Shown here piece after piece: positions 1 through 8,442 of a stretch of 64,000 nucleotides of DNA (positions within the stretch are counted from its first letter, which is position 1; each line of letters starts with the position of its first letter). Position numbers and translations under genes: made by a program. The stretch covers positions 868,001-932,000 of the forward strand of contig JAUICL010000001.1 of NCBI GenBank assembly GCA_030427905.1, read 5' to 3'. The notes under the pieces were generated by a model. The model worked only from the letters and a program-made list of their open reading frames with translations, did no database searches and was not told the origin of the DNA. This stretch comes from Bacteroidia bacterium. Its GTDB lineage: Bacteria; Bacteroidota; Bacteroidia; Flavobacteriales_D; Cryomorphaceae.

Positions 1-415
1 TGATGATTTTATCTCTTCCGGTATATCCGCGAGCCAACCTAATTGCCGACATGGTTCCTTCTGTCCCTGAGTTTACAAACCTGATTTTTTCGAGAAAGCG
101 GTGGTTCGAAATAATCAATTCAGCCAGGTCATTTTCGAGTCTGGTTGGCGCACCAAATGTAGTGCCGCGCTCGCAAGCCTCTTGCACTGCTTTTTTGACT
201 TCTTCGGGGGCATGCCCCAAAATAAGTGGACCATACGAGCAGCAGAAATCCAAAAAGGTGTTTCCATCCGCATCGGTAATTTCGGCTCCTTCTCCTTTCT
301 CGATAAACAAGGGGCTACCACCCACAGCTCTAAATGCTCGCACAGGGCTGTTTACACCTCCCGGAAATAGGGATTTTGACTTCTCGAACAATGCTTCTGA
401 CGCTTCTCTTCTCAT
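1..415 (-). CDS. hemL: Glutamate-1-semialdehyde 2,1-aminomutase, N-terminal part (runs off the window)
   Basis: PLP enzyme that converts glutamate-1-semialdehyde to 5-aminolevulinate in C5-pathway tetrapyrrole synthesis. Translating the reverse strand gives a protein starting MRREASEALFEKSKSLFPGG, followed by VNSPVRAF, the LDFCCSYGPLILGHAP segment, and FVNSGTEGTMSAIRLARGYT. These are the ordered N-terminal hallmarks of the HemL family, including the SGTE phosphate-binding region. About 138 of an expected roughly 430 residues are present, and the catalytic lysine lies beyond the window. The ATG at 415 is the only in-frame start nearby and fits family length. It is divergent from kynU, with 85 bp between the two starts. 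A plus-strand open frame over the same bases is a shadow of this gene. Confidence 0.93.
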   Translation of the reverse strand, partial: MRREASEALFEKSKSLFPGGVNSPVRAFRAVGGSPLFIEKGEGAEITDADGNTFLDFCCSYGPLILGHAPEEVKKAVQEACERGTTFGAPTRLENDLAELIISNHRFLEKIRFVNSGTEGTMSAIRLARGYTGRDKII

Positions 416-435
416 TTCAGGTATTGAATTTCTGA

Positions 436-466
436 TTGGGCATTTATCCCAAATGCCGTACTTTCG
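436..466 (+). promoter_or_regulatory. Putative kynU-kmo promoter with an inverted repeat in its spacer
   Basis: TTG at 436-438, 20 bases, then TACTTTCG at 459-466, close to the Bacteroidota -33/-7 pattern TTG-N19-TAnnTTTG. The spacer is almost filled by an inverted repeat, GGCATTT (439-445), ATCCC, AAATGCC (451-457). It sits where an operator would block polymerase, but also 24 bp upstream of the hemL start on the other strand. The promoter call is pattern matching only. Confidence 0.4.
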
Positions 467-500
467 GGGGCAAATTTACATTTAATATTCCCTCAATAAA

Positions 501-1760
501 ATGGATGATTTTCTTTCTCGTGCCAAAGCCTTGGATGCGGCCGACGAGCTGAGTTCATACCGAGATCAGTTTTATTTTCCCGAAACGCCGGGCGACCATT
601 GTGTGTATTTTACAGGAAACTCCCTTGGACTACAGCCCAAAGCTGTTCGAGATGCCATAGAAGTAGAGCTCGATGATTGGGCCAAATATGGTGTGGAAGG
701 ACATTTTGATGCGAGAAATCCCTGGTTTAGCTACCACGAACTCCTTATGAAACCCGCTGCCGATCTGGTTGGGGCAAAACGCGAAGAAGTCGTTCATATG
801 AATGGGTTGACTACAAATATTCATCTGCTTATGGTGAGTTTTTACCGTCCAACTCAAGAGCGTTACAAGATTATCTGTGAAGCCAAGGCTTTTCCGAGTG
901 ATCAATATGCGGTAGAGTCCCAAGTGAAATTTCATGGTTTTGACCCGGCTGATGCCATTGTGGAAGTGAAACCACGAGAAGGAGAACACACCATTCGAGA
1001 AGAAGATATTGAAGCGGCCATTGCCGAGCATGGCGATAGTGTGGCGCTCGTGTTCTGGGGTGGTGTGAATTACTACACCGGTCAGCTGTTTGACATAGAG
1101 CGAATCACTAAAGCTGGTCATGCAGCTGGAGCGATGGTGGGAATTGATTTAGCTCATGGAGCTGGAAATGTTCCACTTCAACTAAACCAATGGGGAGTTG
1201 ATTTTGCCGCGTGGTGTTCGTATAAGTATTTGAATTCGGGGCCGGGCTCAGTGTCTGGAATTTTCGTTCACGAAAAGCACCATACATCAGATCTACCCAG
1301 ATTTGCAGGCTGGTGGGGCTACAATAAAGAAAAGCGCTTCCAAATGGAGCAAGGCTTCGATCCGATCCCATCGGCTGAGTCGTGGCAGCTTAGCAATGCC
1401 CCGGTATTTGTTATGGCCCCGCATCTCGCTTCGTTGAAAATTTTTGCTGAAGTAGGCATGGAAAAGCTTCGAGCCAAAAGTGTGAAGCTCACGAATTTTC
1501 TCGAAGAAGTCATCCTTTCTGTGGCCAAATCGAAAGGAGCTACCATAGAAATCATTACACCTTCGGAAACCGACCGACGAGGGGCCCAATTGAGCTTGCT
1601 CACTCATGGCTACGGAAAAGAAGTGTTCAAAAAATTACAAGATGCAGGTGTTGTAGCCGACTGGCGAGAGCCAAATGTCATTCGGATTGCGCCTGTGCCC
1701 ATGTACAATTCATTCGAAGATTGTTATTTATTCGGAAAGATTCTCTCAGAATCACTTTAA
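501..1760 (+). CDS. kynU: Kynureninase
   Basis: PLP-dependent hydrolase that cleaves kynurenine or 3-hydroxykynurenine to anthranilate or 3-hydroxyanthranilate plus alanine. At 419 residues it has family length. Visible hallmarks are FTGNSLGLQP near residue 38, the GIDLAHGAGN segment with the PLP-ring aspartate near 216, and WCSYKYLNSGPGS with the Schiff-base lysine at about 242, followed by the GIFVHE stretch. It is nine bases upstream of kmo, so the two are almost certainly cotranscribed. The pairing suggests production of 3-hydroxyanthranilate for de novo NAD synthesis from tryptophan. The dioxygenases at either end of that route are not in this window. Confidence 0.97.
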   Translation: MDDFLSRAKALDAADELSSYRDQFYFPETPGDHCVYFTGNSLGLQPKAVRDAIEVELDDWAKYGVEGHFDARNPWFSYHELLMKPAADLVGAKREEVVHMNGLTTNIHLLMVSFYRPTQERYKIICEAKAFPSDQYAVESQVKFHGFDPADAIVEVKPREGEHTIREEDIEAAIAEHGDSVALVFWGGVNYYTGQLFDIERITKAGHAAGAMVGIDLAHGAGNVPLQLNQWGVDFAAWCSYKYLNSGPGSVSGIFVHEKHHTSDLPRFAGWWGYNKEKRFQMEQGFDPIPSAESWQLSNAPVFVMAPHLASLKIFAEVGMEKLRAKSVKLTNFLEEVILSVAKSKGATIEIITPSETDRRGAQLSLLTHGYGKEVFKKLQDAGVVADWREPNVIRIAPVPMYNSFEDCYLFGKILSESL

Positions 1761-1769
1761 GGAGATAAA

Positions 1770-3107
1770 ATGAAAGCAGCACTGGTAATAGGCGGAGGAT
1801 TGGTTGGCTCGATGTTGGCCGCAAACTTGTCCCGACGTGGGTATGAAGTAAAAGTATTTGAAAGACGAAGAGATCTGAGATCTGTTGAGCTTGCGGCCGG
1901 TAAGTCCATAAATCTGGCCCTGAGCACAAGGGGTTGGAAGGGAATGGATATGCTCGGAATTCGCGAAGATGTCGAGTCCATAGCGATTCCGATGTACGGG
2001 AGAATCATACACGATGTAGAAGGAAACACCGCTTTTTATTCCTACGGGAAAGCCGATGAAGCGATTTACTCTATTTCTCGGGGCGATTTGAATGGGAAGC
2101 TTCTCGATGCGGCTGAGCACAAGTACAGCGTTGAAACGCATTTTCACTGGAAGTGCAACAAAGTGGATTTCGAAAACAGCAAAGCATATTTCGAGCACAC
2201 TCAAACGGGTGAAAAGCGCGTCGAATCAGCCGACTTGATCTTCGGTACGGATGGAGCTTTTTCGAATGTGCGTGCCAGCATGCAAAAACAGAGAAGGTTT
2301 GACTACCAACAGGAGTACATTCCACACGGCTATCGAGAATTGCTCCTTCCAGCCAACGCCGATGGGTCTTTTAGGCTTGACAAAAACGCGCTTCACATTT
2401 GGCCTCGAGGCGAGTTTATGCTCATAGCGCTTCCTAATTTGGACGGGAGTTTTACTTGCACTTTGTTTATGCCCTACGAAGGGCCCAATTCTTTCGAAGC
2501 GATGGAAAAGGAAAAAGGTGTAGACCAATTTTTCAAAGAAGTTTTTCCAGACTTTCACGCTATCATGCCTGAACTCACCGCCAATTATGACGAGCATCCC
2601 CTTTCTGATTTAGTGATCATTCGTTGCTACCCTTGGGTTCAAAATAAGACGGCTATTCTCGGAGATGCATCGCATGCTATCGTACCCTTTTATGGACAGG
2701 GAATGAATTCTGGGTTTGAAGACTGTACCGTGTTGGATAGATTGATGGAGAAGCACGGCCAGAATTGGGATGCGATTTTGGAAGAGTTTCAAGTGGAGCG
2801 CAAACCAGATGGAGATGCGATCGCAGAGCTCGCCATGCGCAATTACATCGAAATGCGCGATCTCGTAGCCGATCCAGCCTTTATCTTGAGAAAAAAGATA
2901 GAAGGAAGAATATATGAGAAGCACCCCGATAAATGGATGCCCTTGTACAGTCAGGTCACTTTTAGTCACATTCGCTATAGCGAGGCGCTACGCGTTGGGA
3001 AATTGCAAGATGCCATTATGGAAGATGTTCTAGAGATGGACGAGATTGCTCAAAAATGGGATAGCCAAGAAGTTGAAGACTATATCTTGAGCCGCATCGG
3101 GCAATAG
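1770..3107 (+). CDS. kmo: Kynurenine 3-monooxygenase
   Basis: FAD- and NADPH-dependent aromatic hydroxylase that turns kynurenine into 3-hydroxykynurenine. At 445 residues it has normal length. It begins with a Rossmann FAD motif, GGGLVGSMLA at residues 8-17, ending in an acidic residue (VFERR). The second FAD motif, GDASHAIVPFYGQGMNSGFED, is split here as GDASHA at 298-303 followed by PFYGQGMNSG, which is characteristic of KMO. A Shine-Dalgarno-like AAGGAG lies just upstream of the ATG. It is the second gene of the kynU-kmo operon. Confidence 0.97.
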   Translation: MKAALVIGGGLVGSMLAANLSRRGYEVKVFERRRDLRSVELAAGKSINLALSTRGWKGMDMLGIREDVESIAIPMYGRIIHDVEGNTAFYSYGKADEAIYSISRGDLNGKLLDAAEHKYSVETHFHWKCNKVDFENSKAYFEHTQTGEKRVESADLIFGTDGAFSNVRASMQKQRRFDYQQEYIPHGYRELLLPANADGSFRLDKNALHIWPRGEFMLIALPNLDGSFTCTLFMPYEGPNSFEAMEKEKGVDQFFKEVFPDFHAIMPELTANYDEHPLSDLVIIRCYPWVQNKTAILGDASHAIVPFYGQGMNSGFEDCTVLDRLMEKHGQNWDAILEEFQVERKPDGDAIAELAMRNYIEMRDLVADPAFILRKKIEGRIYEKHPDKWMPLYSQVTFSHIRYSEALRVGKLQDAIMEDVLEMDEIAQKWDSQEVEDYILSRIGQ

Positions 3108-3136
3108 AATTTTAAACTTTTTCGTTTTTTTCTCGT

Positions 3137-4018
3137 ATGCGACTCAAGATGAATACGAACATGGTTAAAACATCTGGTTTAAAATACGTCGCAGTTCTTG
3201 GACTGCTCTTGGTTCTGGGATTCCATTCTCATGCTCAAATGCAAAAGAGCAATGGTGATATCTTTCCGCATTACGGAAACTATGAAAAGAAAGGATGGAT
3301 TGTTCAGCCTGGGTTTTCCTACATGCTAAGACCTCTTAAGCAAACCCAATCGAGATTGTGGGTGGCTTCAGATTCGGTTTACGATGTGAGTTTCAATGCT
3401 CAAGGTCGTATCGGACCTATTCTAGAAATAGGACGTTTTTACGCAATCGAATCATCTAAGATTATTTCTTACGTTGACTTTTCGATAGGTGGTAAAATGC
3501 TGCGAGGAGAAGAGACTTTCGAAGCTGTATTGGATGATCCTGATCGAGCACAACCCTATGTGGTGAATGGTATTGGGACGTTTTCGCAAACCTATCTAAC
3601 GGCGAGTTTTAATGCGACCAACACCCTGGCTTTGTCAAAGTCAATGGCTGTTCACAATAGCCTAGGGATTAATGGAGACTATTCTTTTGCTTCGATATAC
3701 GAATACGATGTTCAAGGAATTCCAGTGGAACAAAATGAGCCGACGAGCTTTATTTTTCAGATGCACTACAAACTTGGTTTCGGATTCAAGGTTTCACAAA
3801 GTGTTTTTGTGGTCCCTTCGGTCGAAGTGCCAATTCTGACCATGTACGAGTACGACGACATGAAGTCGAATACCTTGGTTTTCAATTCGCGCTACCGCCC
3901 GTTCCTTTTTCGGATCAATGTGATGGTTCTCGACAAGAAGGCAGATCGAAAATGTCCGACAAAGAAGACAAATCGAAAGAAGTCGGAATCCCTATTTGGT
4001 TCTAAGCGACCTTGGTAG
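3137..4018 (+). CDS. Secreted protein of unknown function, possibly outer-membrane associated
   Basis: 293 residues. I do not recognise a named family. The start could be the first Met or one of two further Met codons within nine residues. A hydrophobic stretch VAVLGLLLVLGF ending in HSHAQ looks like a signal peptide. The mature part alternates polar and hydrophobic residues with many aromatics (for example VQPGFSYMLRPL, YVDFSIGGKML, FGFKVSQSVFVVPSVEV), as in small outer-membrane beta-barrels of this phylum. The tail is very basic (KKTNRKKS). It lies 29 bp after kmo and may be read through from that operon. It ends one base before the convergent hydrolase gene. Confidence 0.75.
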   Translation: MRLKMNTNMVKTSGLKYVAVLGLLLVLGFHSHAQMQKSNGDIFPHYGNYEKKGWIVQPGFSYMLRPLKQTQSRLWVASDSVYDVSFNAQGRIGPILEIGRFYAIESSKIISYVDFSIGGKMLRGEETFEAVLDDPDRAQPYVVNGIGTFSQTYLTASFNATNTLALSKSMAVHNSLGINGDYSFASIYEYDVQGIPVEQNEPTSFIFQMHYKLGFGFKVSQSVFVVPSVEVPILTMYEYDDMKSNTLVFNSRYRPFLFRINVMVLDKKADRKCPTKKTNRKKSESLFGSKRPW

Positions 4019-4019
4019 A

Positions 4020-4652
4020 CTAGTTGAAAAAAGGGTTTTCCCTTTTCTCTTCGCCAATTGTTGTCTCTTCCATGTGCCCAGCATAAACCACCGTTTCATC
4101 AGGTAGTTTGAAGAGTACATTTCGCACACTATTGTAGAGGGTGCTCATATCACCACCCGGTAGATCAGTCCGGCCAATACTCCTTTTGAACAGCACATCA
4201 CCTGACAGGAGTGTAGATGATTCGGGATGGTAGAGCGCAATATGTCCTGGGCTATGTCCGGGCACAAAAAGTATTTTGAATCGCAAATTCCCCAAGTCGA
4301 AAAAGTCTTGATCCAAGATCTCTGGATCGGGCGAAGGGGTGAAAGGAATCCCGTACATTTCCGCTACTTTTTCGGCATTTTGAAGCACGATTAGATCATC
4401 GCGATGAATCAACGGCTTCAATCCATACTTTTCAAACACAAATCGATTCCCGAAAACGTGATCAATATGACCGTGTGTGTTGATCAACGCCTTCGGCTTT
4501 AGCTTTTTGGCTTCGATAAACGAAGTGATCTCAGCTTCTTCTTCTCGGTTAAAACATCCCGGATCTACAATCAAACAATCGCCTTCATCGTTGTATGCGA
4601 TGTAGGTGTTTTCTTGAAAAGGATTGAATGTGAATTTCTCAATATGCAACAT
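4020..4652 (-). CDS. MBL-fold metallo-hydrolase (glyoxalase II-like)
   Basis: 210-residue metallo-beta-lactamase-fold hydrolase. The metal motif THGHIDH is at residues 59-65. GHSPGHIALYH supplies the next histidine, LLSGDVLF the bridging aspartate, and VYAGHMEET the last histidine. The N-terminus FTFNPFQENTYIAY is typical of the YcbL/GloB-like subgroup common in Bacteroidota. Substrate is unknown; a thioester such as S-lactoylglutathione or an analogue is the usual guess. The open frame extends upstream to 5243, but that extension is antisense to the next gene. The ATG at 4652 gives the standard N-terminus, and a TACTTTTG motif (reverse strand, 4671-4678) lies upstream of it. Confidence 0.9.
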   Translation of the reverse strand: MLHIEKFTFNPFQENTYIAYNDEGDCLIVDPGCFNREEEAEITSFIEAKKLKPKALINTHGHIDHVFGNRFVFEKYGLKPLIHRDDLIVLQNAEKVAEMYGIPFTPSPDPEILDQDFFDLGNLRFKILFVPGHSPGHIALYHPESSTLLSGDVLFKRSIGRTDLPGGDMSTLYNSVRNVLFKLPDETVVYAGHMEETTIGEEKRENPFFN

Positions 4653-4778
4653 GTCGGTAAATCTTGGTGTCAAAAGTAGGGAATTGCCTTGTCCATCTGT
4701 TTTAATTGGAGATGTAAATCTTGTTGTGAAAACCGTTTCTATCCGTGGGAGCAAATGGTTATCTTTACGTTTCGCTCT

Positions 4779-7700
4779 ATGAGTAAGCGCTTGCAAAAAA
4801 TACTTCTGCTTTTCATCTTGGTCGGCTCCTTGCCTTCGCAAGTATTTGCGCAGTTTTATCAAGGTTCTCAGAACGAATTTGGTAAGAATCGCGTGCAGTA
4901 CCGAGAGTTTCTCTGGCAGCAATACCGGTTCGAAGAGTATGACACGTATTTCTACGAAGGCGGTCAGCAGCTCGCAACGTTTGTAAGCAAGATCGCACGT
5001 CAAAGCATCTTTGAAATCGAAGAGACTTTCGATTATTCCATGTCCGACAAGATTCAATTTATCGTCTACAACACGCATTCCGACTTCAAACAGAGCAATG
5101 TAGGTATCAGTGGCGATGATCAGTTCAATATCGGAGGTGTAACGCGCATCGTAGGGTCCAAAGTATTCGTCTACTTCACGGGTGACTATATTGAGTTTGC
5201 TCAGCAGGTGAAAGATGGATTGGCCCGCGTTTTGGTTAATCAAATGCTCTATGGCGGGAATTGGCGTCAGGTAATCAAAAACTCAACCCTTCTCAATCTG
5301 CCCGAATGGTATATCGAAGGATTGATCATCTACAGCTCAGGAAACTTTCCCAGAAATGTCGATAGCCGAATTCGCCACGGGATCATGAGTGGAAGCTACG
5401 ATAACTTTAACCGGCTGGAAGGGCAAGACGCACATATAGCTGGGTATGCCTTGTGGAATTACGTAGCCGAAACCTACGGTGAAAACGTTCTTCCAAACAT
5501 TCTCTACATGTCTAAAGTCAGTAGGAATGTCGAAAGCGGATTTTTGTTCGTTTTAGGGAAGTCGCTGGAGACGATTACAAAGGAATTTGTGGCTTATTAT
5601 CGGGGAGAATTTGCCGTACGCGACGTTCAGAAAATGCCGATAGAACTCGAGAAACTCCCTATTAAAACCAAGAAGAAGAGAATCTATACCCAGTTTGAAG
5701 TGAGTCCAGATGGTATGAATGCTGCCTACGTGAGCAATGTGATGGGCCAGTACCGCATTTACATCTACGACATTGCCACGGGTAAGCGAAAAAAAATCCT
5801 GAAGGCCGAGCACAGATTGGAGCGAATTGTAGATTACAGTTTTCCCATTATCAAATGGCATCCTTCGGGTCAGGCCTTGTCGTATGTGCAAGAATGGCGA
5901 GGTAAGTTGATGCTGTGTTCGTACAATCTCGAAGACAAGAAGACCACGAAAAGAGAGCTTTTCCAACTCGACAAGATTCTCTCGATGGAGTACAGCCCAA
6001 ATGGGCAGCAGATCATTTTGTCGGGAGTGGACAATGGTCAGACAGATTTGTATTTATACTACAACATTGGAAATCGCCAGGAAAGGTTGACCAACGATTA
6101 TTACGGCGATTTTGACCCGACATTTTCGAAAGATGGGAAACGGGTAATCTTCACATCCACCCGCCCCGACGATACGCTTAGAGTGAATCCGGAGCTGAAG
6201 GTGTTTCGAGAGAATCGCGATGTGTTTGCGTACAACTTAGAGTCTCGATCTCCATATCTCGAGCGCATTACCGATACGCCAAATATTATTGAATACGAAC
6301 CATTCCAGTACGACAGTATTCGCTATAGTTTCAGGGGAATGTACGACGACACGTACAACCGCTATGTAGCTACCTACGACAGTGTGATCAGCCGAATTGA
6401 TACCACCATACACTACCGCTATTTTACAACGGCTAGTCCGGTGACTAACTACAACGTAGATATTCTCAACTACTCATCACAACCCAATGAACGTCGATAC
6501 GGGTTTATGACTTACACCGAAGACGGGTATGAGTTTTACGTAGGTGATATGGATGATGACGTGATCATTCAAGATGGTAAGGGGATCACAAAACTCACCA
6601 GTGATGATGGTGGCGAAAAGATTGATGATGGAATCGAAACCCTTGAAACCATCCGACTCGATGATCCAAAACCGAAACCCGAACAAGGCGATGTGGTCAT
6701 TTCAGACTATCAATTTGAAGGGGAAAAGGACTTTGAGTATCAAAAGGAGACCATTACCATAGGCGAATCGAAAGTTCAGGAGTCAGATTACAGCATGTTG
6801 CAGTCTGATGGGACCATTTTGATGGATACCATTCCGCTGCCTGGGGCGAGGAACTACAACACCAACTTTACGACAGATAAGGTGTTGGCCCAACTCGATA
6901 ACTCCTTTATGACTGAGTTTTACCAACCCATTTCCGGGTTGGATAATCTCAACCCCGGATTGAGTGGATTGATTCAGTATGCCGCAAGCGATCTGCTCGA
7001 AGACTACAAAGTGGTTGGAGGGTTCCGATTGGCCGGAAACCTCGATAACAACACGGTGATGCTTCAGGGGCAAGATTTATCCAAAAGGTTGGATAAACGG
7101 CTCCAGCTTTTCAGATTACAGCAACGCGGAACCCAAGGATTCAATACGGTATTTGAAACCGTGACCTACTCAGGAGCCTTGCGCTACAGCTGGCCATTCA
7201 ACGAAGTGTTGAGCGTGCGTGGATCGTTTATGTATCGTACCGATGAGCTGATTATTCTAGCTACTGATCGCTTGCCTGCCGAAACCCCGAGCACACGAGA
7301 CCACTACGTGGGCTTGAAAGGAGAGTTTGTATTTGATAATACCCTCCATCTTGGATTGAACCTTCGAAGGGGAATGCGCTGGAAAGTTTGGGGAGAATAC
7401 TATAAGGACCCGACCAATTTCAGTACCGATTTTATCGTTTTTGGAATGGACTTCCGACACTACACTAAAATTCACCGAAATCTCGTCTGGGCCAATCGCG
7501 TAGCGGGTAGCTCTTCTATCGGAAAAGAAAGACTGGTGCATTACCTCGGTGGGGTGGATGACTGGTTGAGTCCAAGAGAAGATAACTCCCTACCGCTCGA
7601 TCCCGATCAGAATTACAAGTTTCAAACGCGAGGTAGCCCCATGCGTGGTTTCTATGCCAATAGCCGGAATGGGAATAGTTTTGCAGTCATCAATACCGAG

Positions 7701-8033
7701 ATCAGATGGCCAATTTTTAGCTATTTGTACAATAAGCCCATCAAGAGCGATTTGATTGAAAACTTCCAGATCATTGCCTTTGGTGATGTCGGTTCGGCCT
7801 GGACAGGCCCACACCCGTATTCTGATGAAAACGAGTTTAATCGTCAGACCATCAATACTGGAAATCTTGAAATTCTCGTTAAGAACAACAAAGATCCCGT
7901 GGTCTATGGGTATGGATTCGGGATTCGAAGTAGGTTTCTCGGGTACTTTGTTCGCCTCGATTGGGCATGGGGTGTAGATGATGGTGTAGTCCTTGACCGC
8001 GTATTTTATCTATCTTTAGCGATGGACTTTTAA
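4779..8033 (+). CDS. Outer-membrane protein: degenerate peptidase-MA-like domain, TolB-like propeller, C-terminal barrel
   Basis: 1084 residues from the ATG at 4779. That start was chosen because it opens a clean signal peptide (MSKRLQKILLLFILVGSLPS...FAQ); the frame is open about 90 bases further upstream. Residues about 40-290 resemble the peptidase-MA/gluzincin fold and keep the LPEWYIEGL segment with its glutamate near 180. The position where HExxH should be reads KDGLAR (about 145-150), so zinc catalysis looks lost. Residues about 300-500 carry WD40/PD40-type TolB propeller repeats (FEVSPDGMNAAYVSN, YSPNGQQIILSG, FSKDGKRVIFTST). The last third resembles a BamA/surface-antigen-like barrel and ends in an aromatic (SLAMDF). 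Likely at the cell surface; role unknown. Confidence 0.8.
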   Translation: MSKRLQKILLLFILVGSLPSQVFAQFYQGSQNEFGKNRVQYREFLWQQYRFEEYDTYFYEGGQQLATFVSKIARQSIFEIEETFDYSMSDKIQFIVYNTHSDFKQSNVGISGDDQFNIGGVTRIVGSKVFVYFTGDYIEFAQQVKDGLARVLVNQMLYGGNWRQVIKNSTLLNLPEWYIEGLIIYSSGNFPRNVDSRIRHGIMSGSYDNFNRLEGQDAHIAGYALWNYVAETYGENVLPNILYMSKVSRNVESGFLFVLGKSLETITKEFVAYYRGEFAVRDVQKMPIELEKLPIKTKKKRIYTQFEVSPDGMNAAYVSNVMGQYRIYIYDIATGKRKKILKAEHRLERIVDYSFPIIKWHPSGQALSYVQEWRGKLMLCSYNLEDKKTTKRELFQLDKILSMEYSPNGQQIILSGVDNGQTDLYLYYNIGNRQERLTNDYYGDFDPTFSKDGKRVIFTSTRPDDTLRVNPELKVFRENRDVFAYNLESRSPYLERITDTPNIIEYEPFQYDSIRYSFRGMYDDTYNRYVATYDSVISRIDTTIHYRYFTTASPVTNYNVDILNYSSQPNERRYGFMTYTEDGYEFYVGDMDDDVIIQDGKGITKLTSDDGGEKIDDGIETLETIRLDDPKPKPEQGDVVISDYQFEGEKDFEYQKETITIGESKVQESDYSMLQSDGTILMDTIPLPGARNYNTNFTTDKVLAQLDNSFMTEFYQPISGLDNLNPGLSGLIQYAASDLLEDYKVVGGFRLAGNLDNNTVMLQGQDLSKRLDKRLQLFRLQQRGTQGFNTVFETVTYSGALRYSWPFNEVLSVRGSFMYRTDELIILATDRLPAETPSTRDHYVGLKGEFVFDNTLHLGLNLRRGMRWKVWGEYYKDPTNFSTDFIVFGMDFRHYTKIHRNLVWANRVAGSSSIGKERLVHYLGGVDDWLSPREDNSLPLDPDQNYKFQTRGSPMRGFYANSRNGNSFAVINTEIRWPIFSYLYNKPIKSDLIENFQIIAFGDVGSAWTGPHPYSDENEFNRQTINTGNLEILVKNNKDPVVYGYGFGIRSRFLGYFVRLDWAWGVDDGVVLDRVFYLSLAMDF

Positions 8034-8041
8034 TCTCCCTC

Positions 8042-8440
8042 ATGAAAATGGATTTATCTACTGTATTTATCCTGGTTTGTATCGGGATGTTCGCAGGGAT
8101 TTTATCTGGATTTATTGGTGTCGGTGGTGGCATCATAATCGTTCCCGGACTCATATATTTTCTAGGATTGCCTCAGCATACTGCTCAAGGTACAAGCCTG
8201 GCGCTAATGCTCCCACCCATTGGGATTTTGGCCGCCTACAATTATCACAAAGCTGGCCATATGAATCTGTCATATGCAGCTGTAATAGCTGCCGCATTTA
8301 TACTGGGTGGTTTTTTTGGATCCAAGCTTTCCCTCAGGCTCTCTCCAAATGCGGTCAAATTCTTTTTTGGCATCCTGATGCTTTACGTCTCGGTGCGGAT
8401 GATCGCAACGTCGTATAAGTCCTTCTTCAACGAACTTTAA
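8042..8440 (+). CDS. Half-length TauE/SafE (TSUP) family membrane protein
   Basis: 132 residues with about four membrane segments. The segment FAGILSGFIGVGGGIIIVPGL carries the glycine-rich signature of the TauE/SafE/TSUP family of anion exporters; the key run is GFIGVGGG near residues 23-30. Full-length members are about 250 residues and contain two such repeats. This one has only a single repeat, so it may work as a dimer or be a shortened form. No frameshift is evident, since the downstream gene follows after two bases. The tight spacing (8 bp after the propeller protein, 2 bp before the amidohydrolase) suggests cotranscription. Substrate unknown. Confidence 0.85.
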   Translation: MKMDLSTVFILVCIGMFAGILSGFIGVGGGIIIVPGLIYFLGLPQHTAQGTSLALMLPPIGILAAYNYHKAGHMNLSYAAVIAAAFILGGFFGSKLSLRLSPNAVKFFFGILMLYVSVRMIATSYKSFFNEL

Positions 8441-8442
8441 TT

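Noticed and set aside
3-485. A plus-strand open frame of 160 codons
   Set aside because: Its reverse strand encodes hemL with recognisable motifs in order; the plus-strand frame has none.
4653-5243. Upstream extension of the MBL-fold hydrolase, nearly doubling it
   Set aside because: The added 197 residues are antisense to the signal peptide and first domain of the 4779-8033 gene and match nothing; the internal ATG gives the standard N-terminus.
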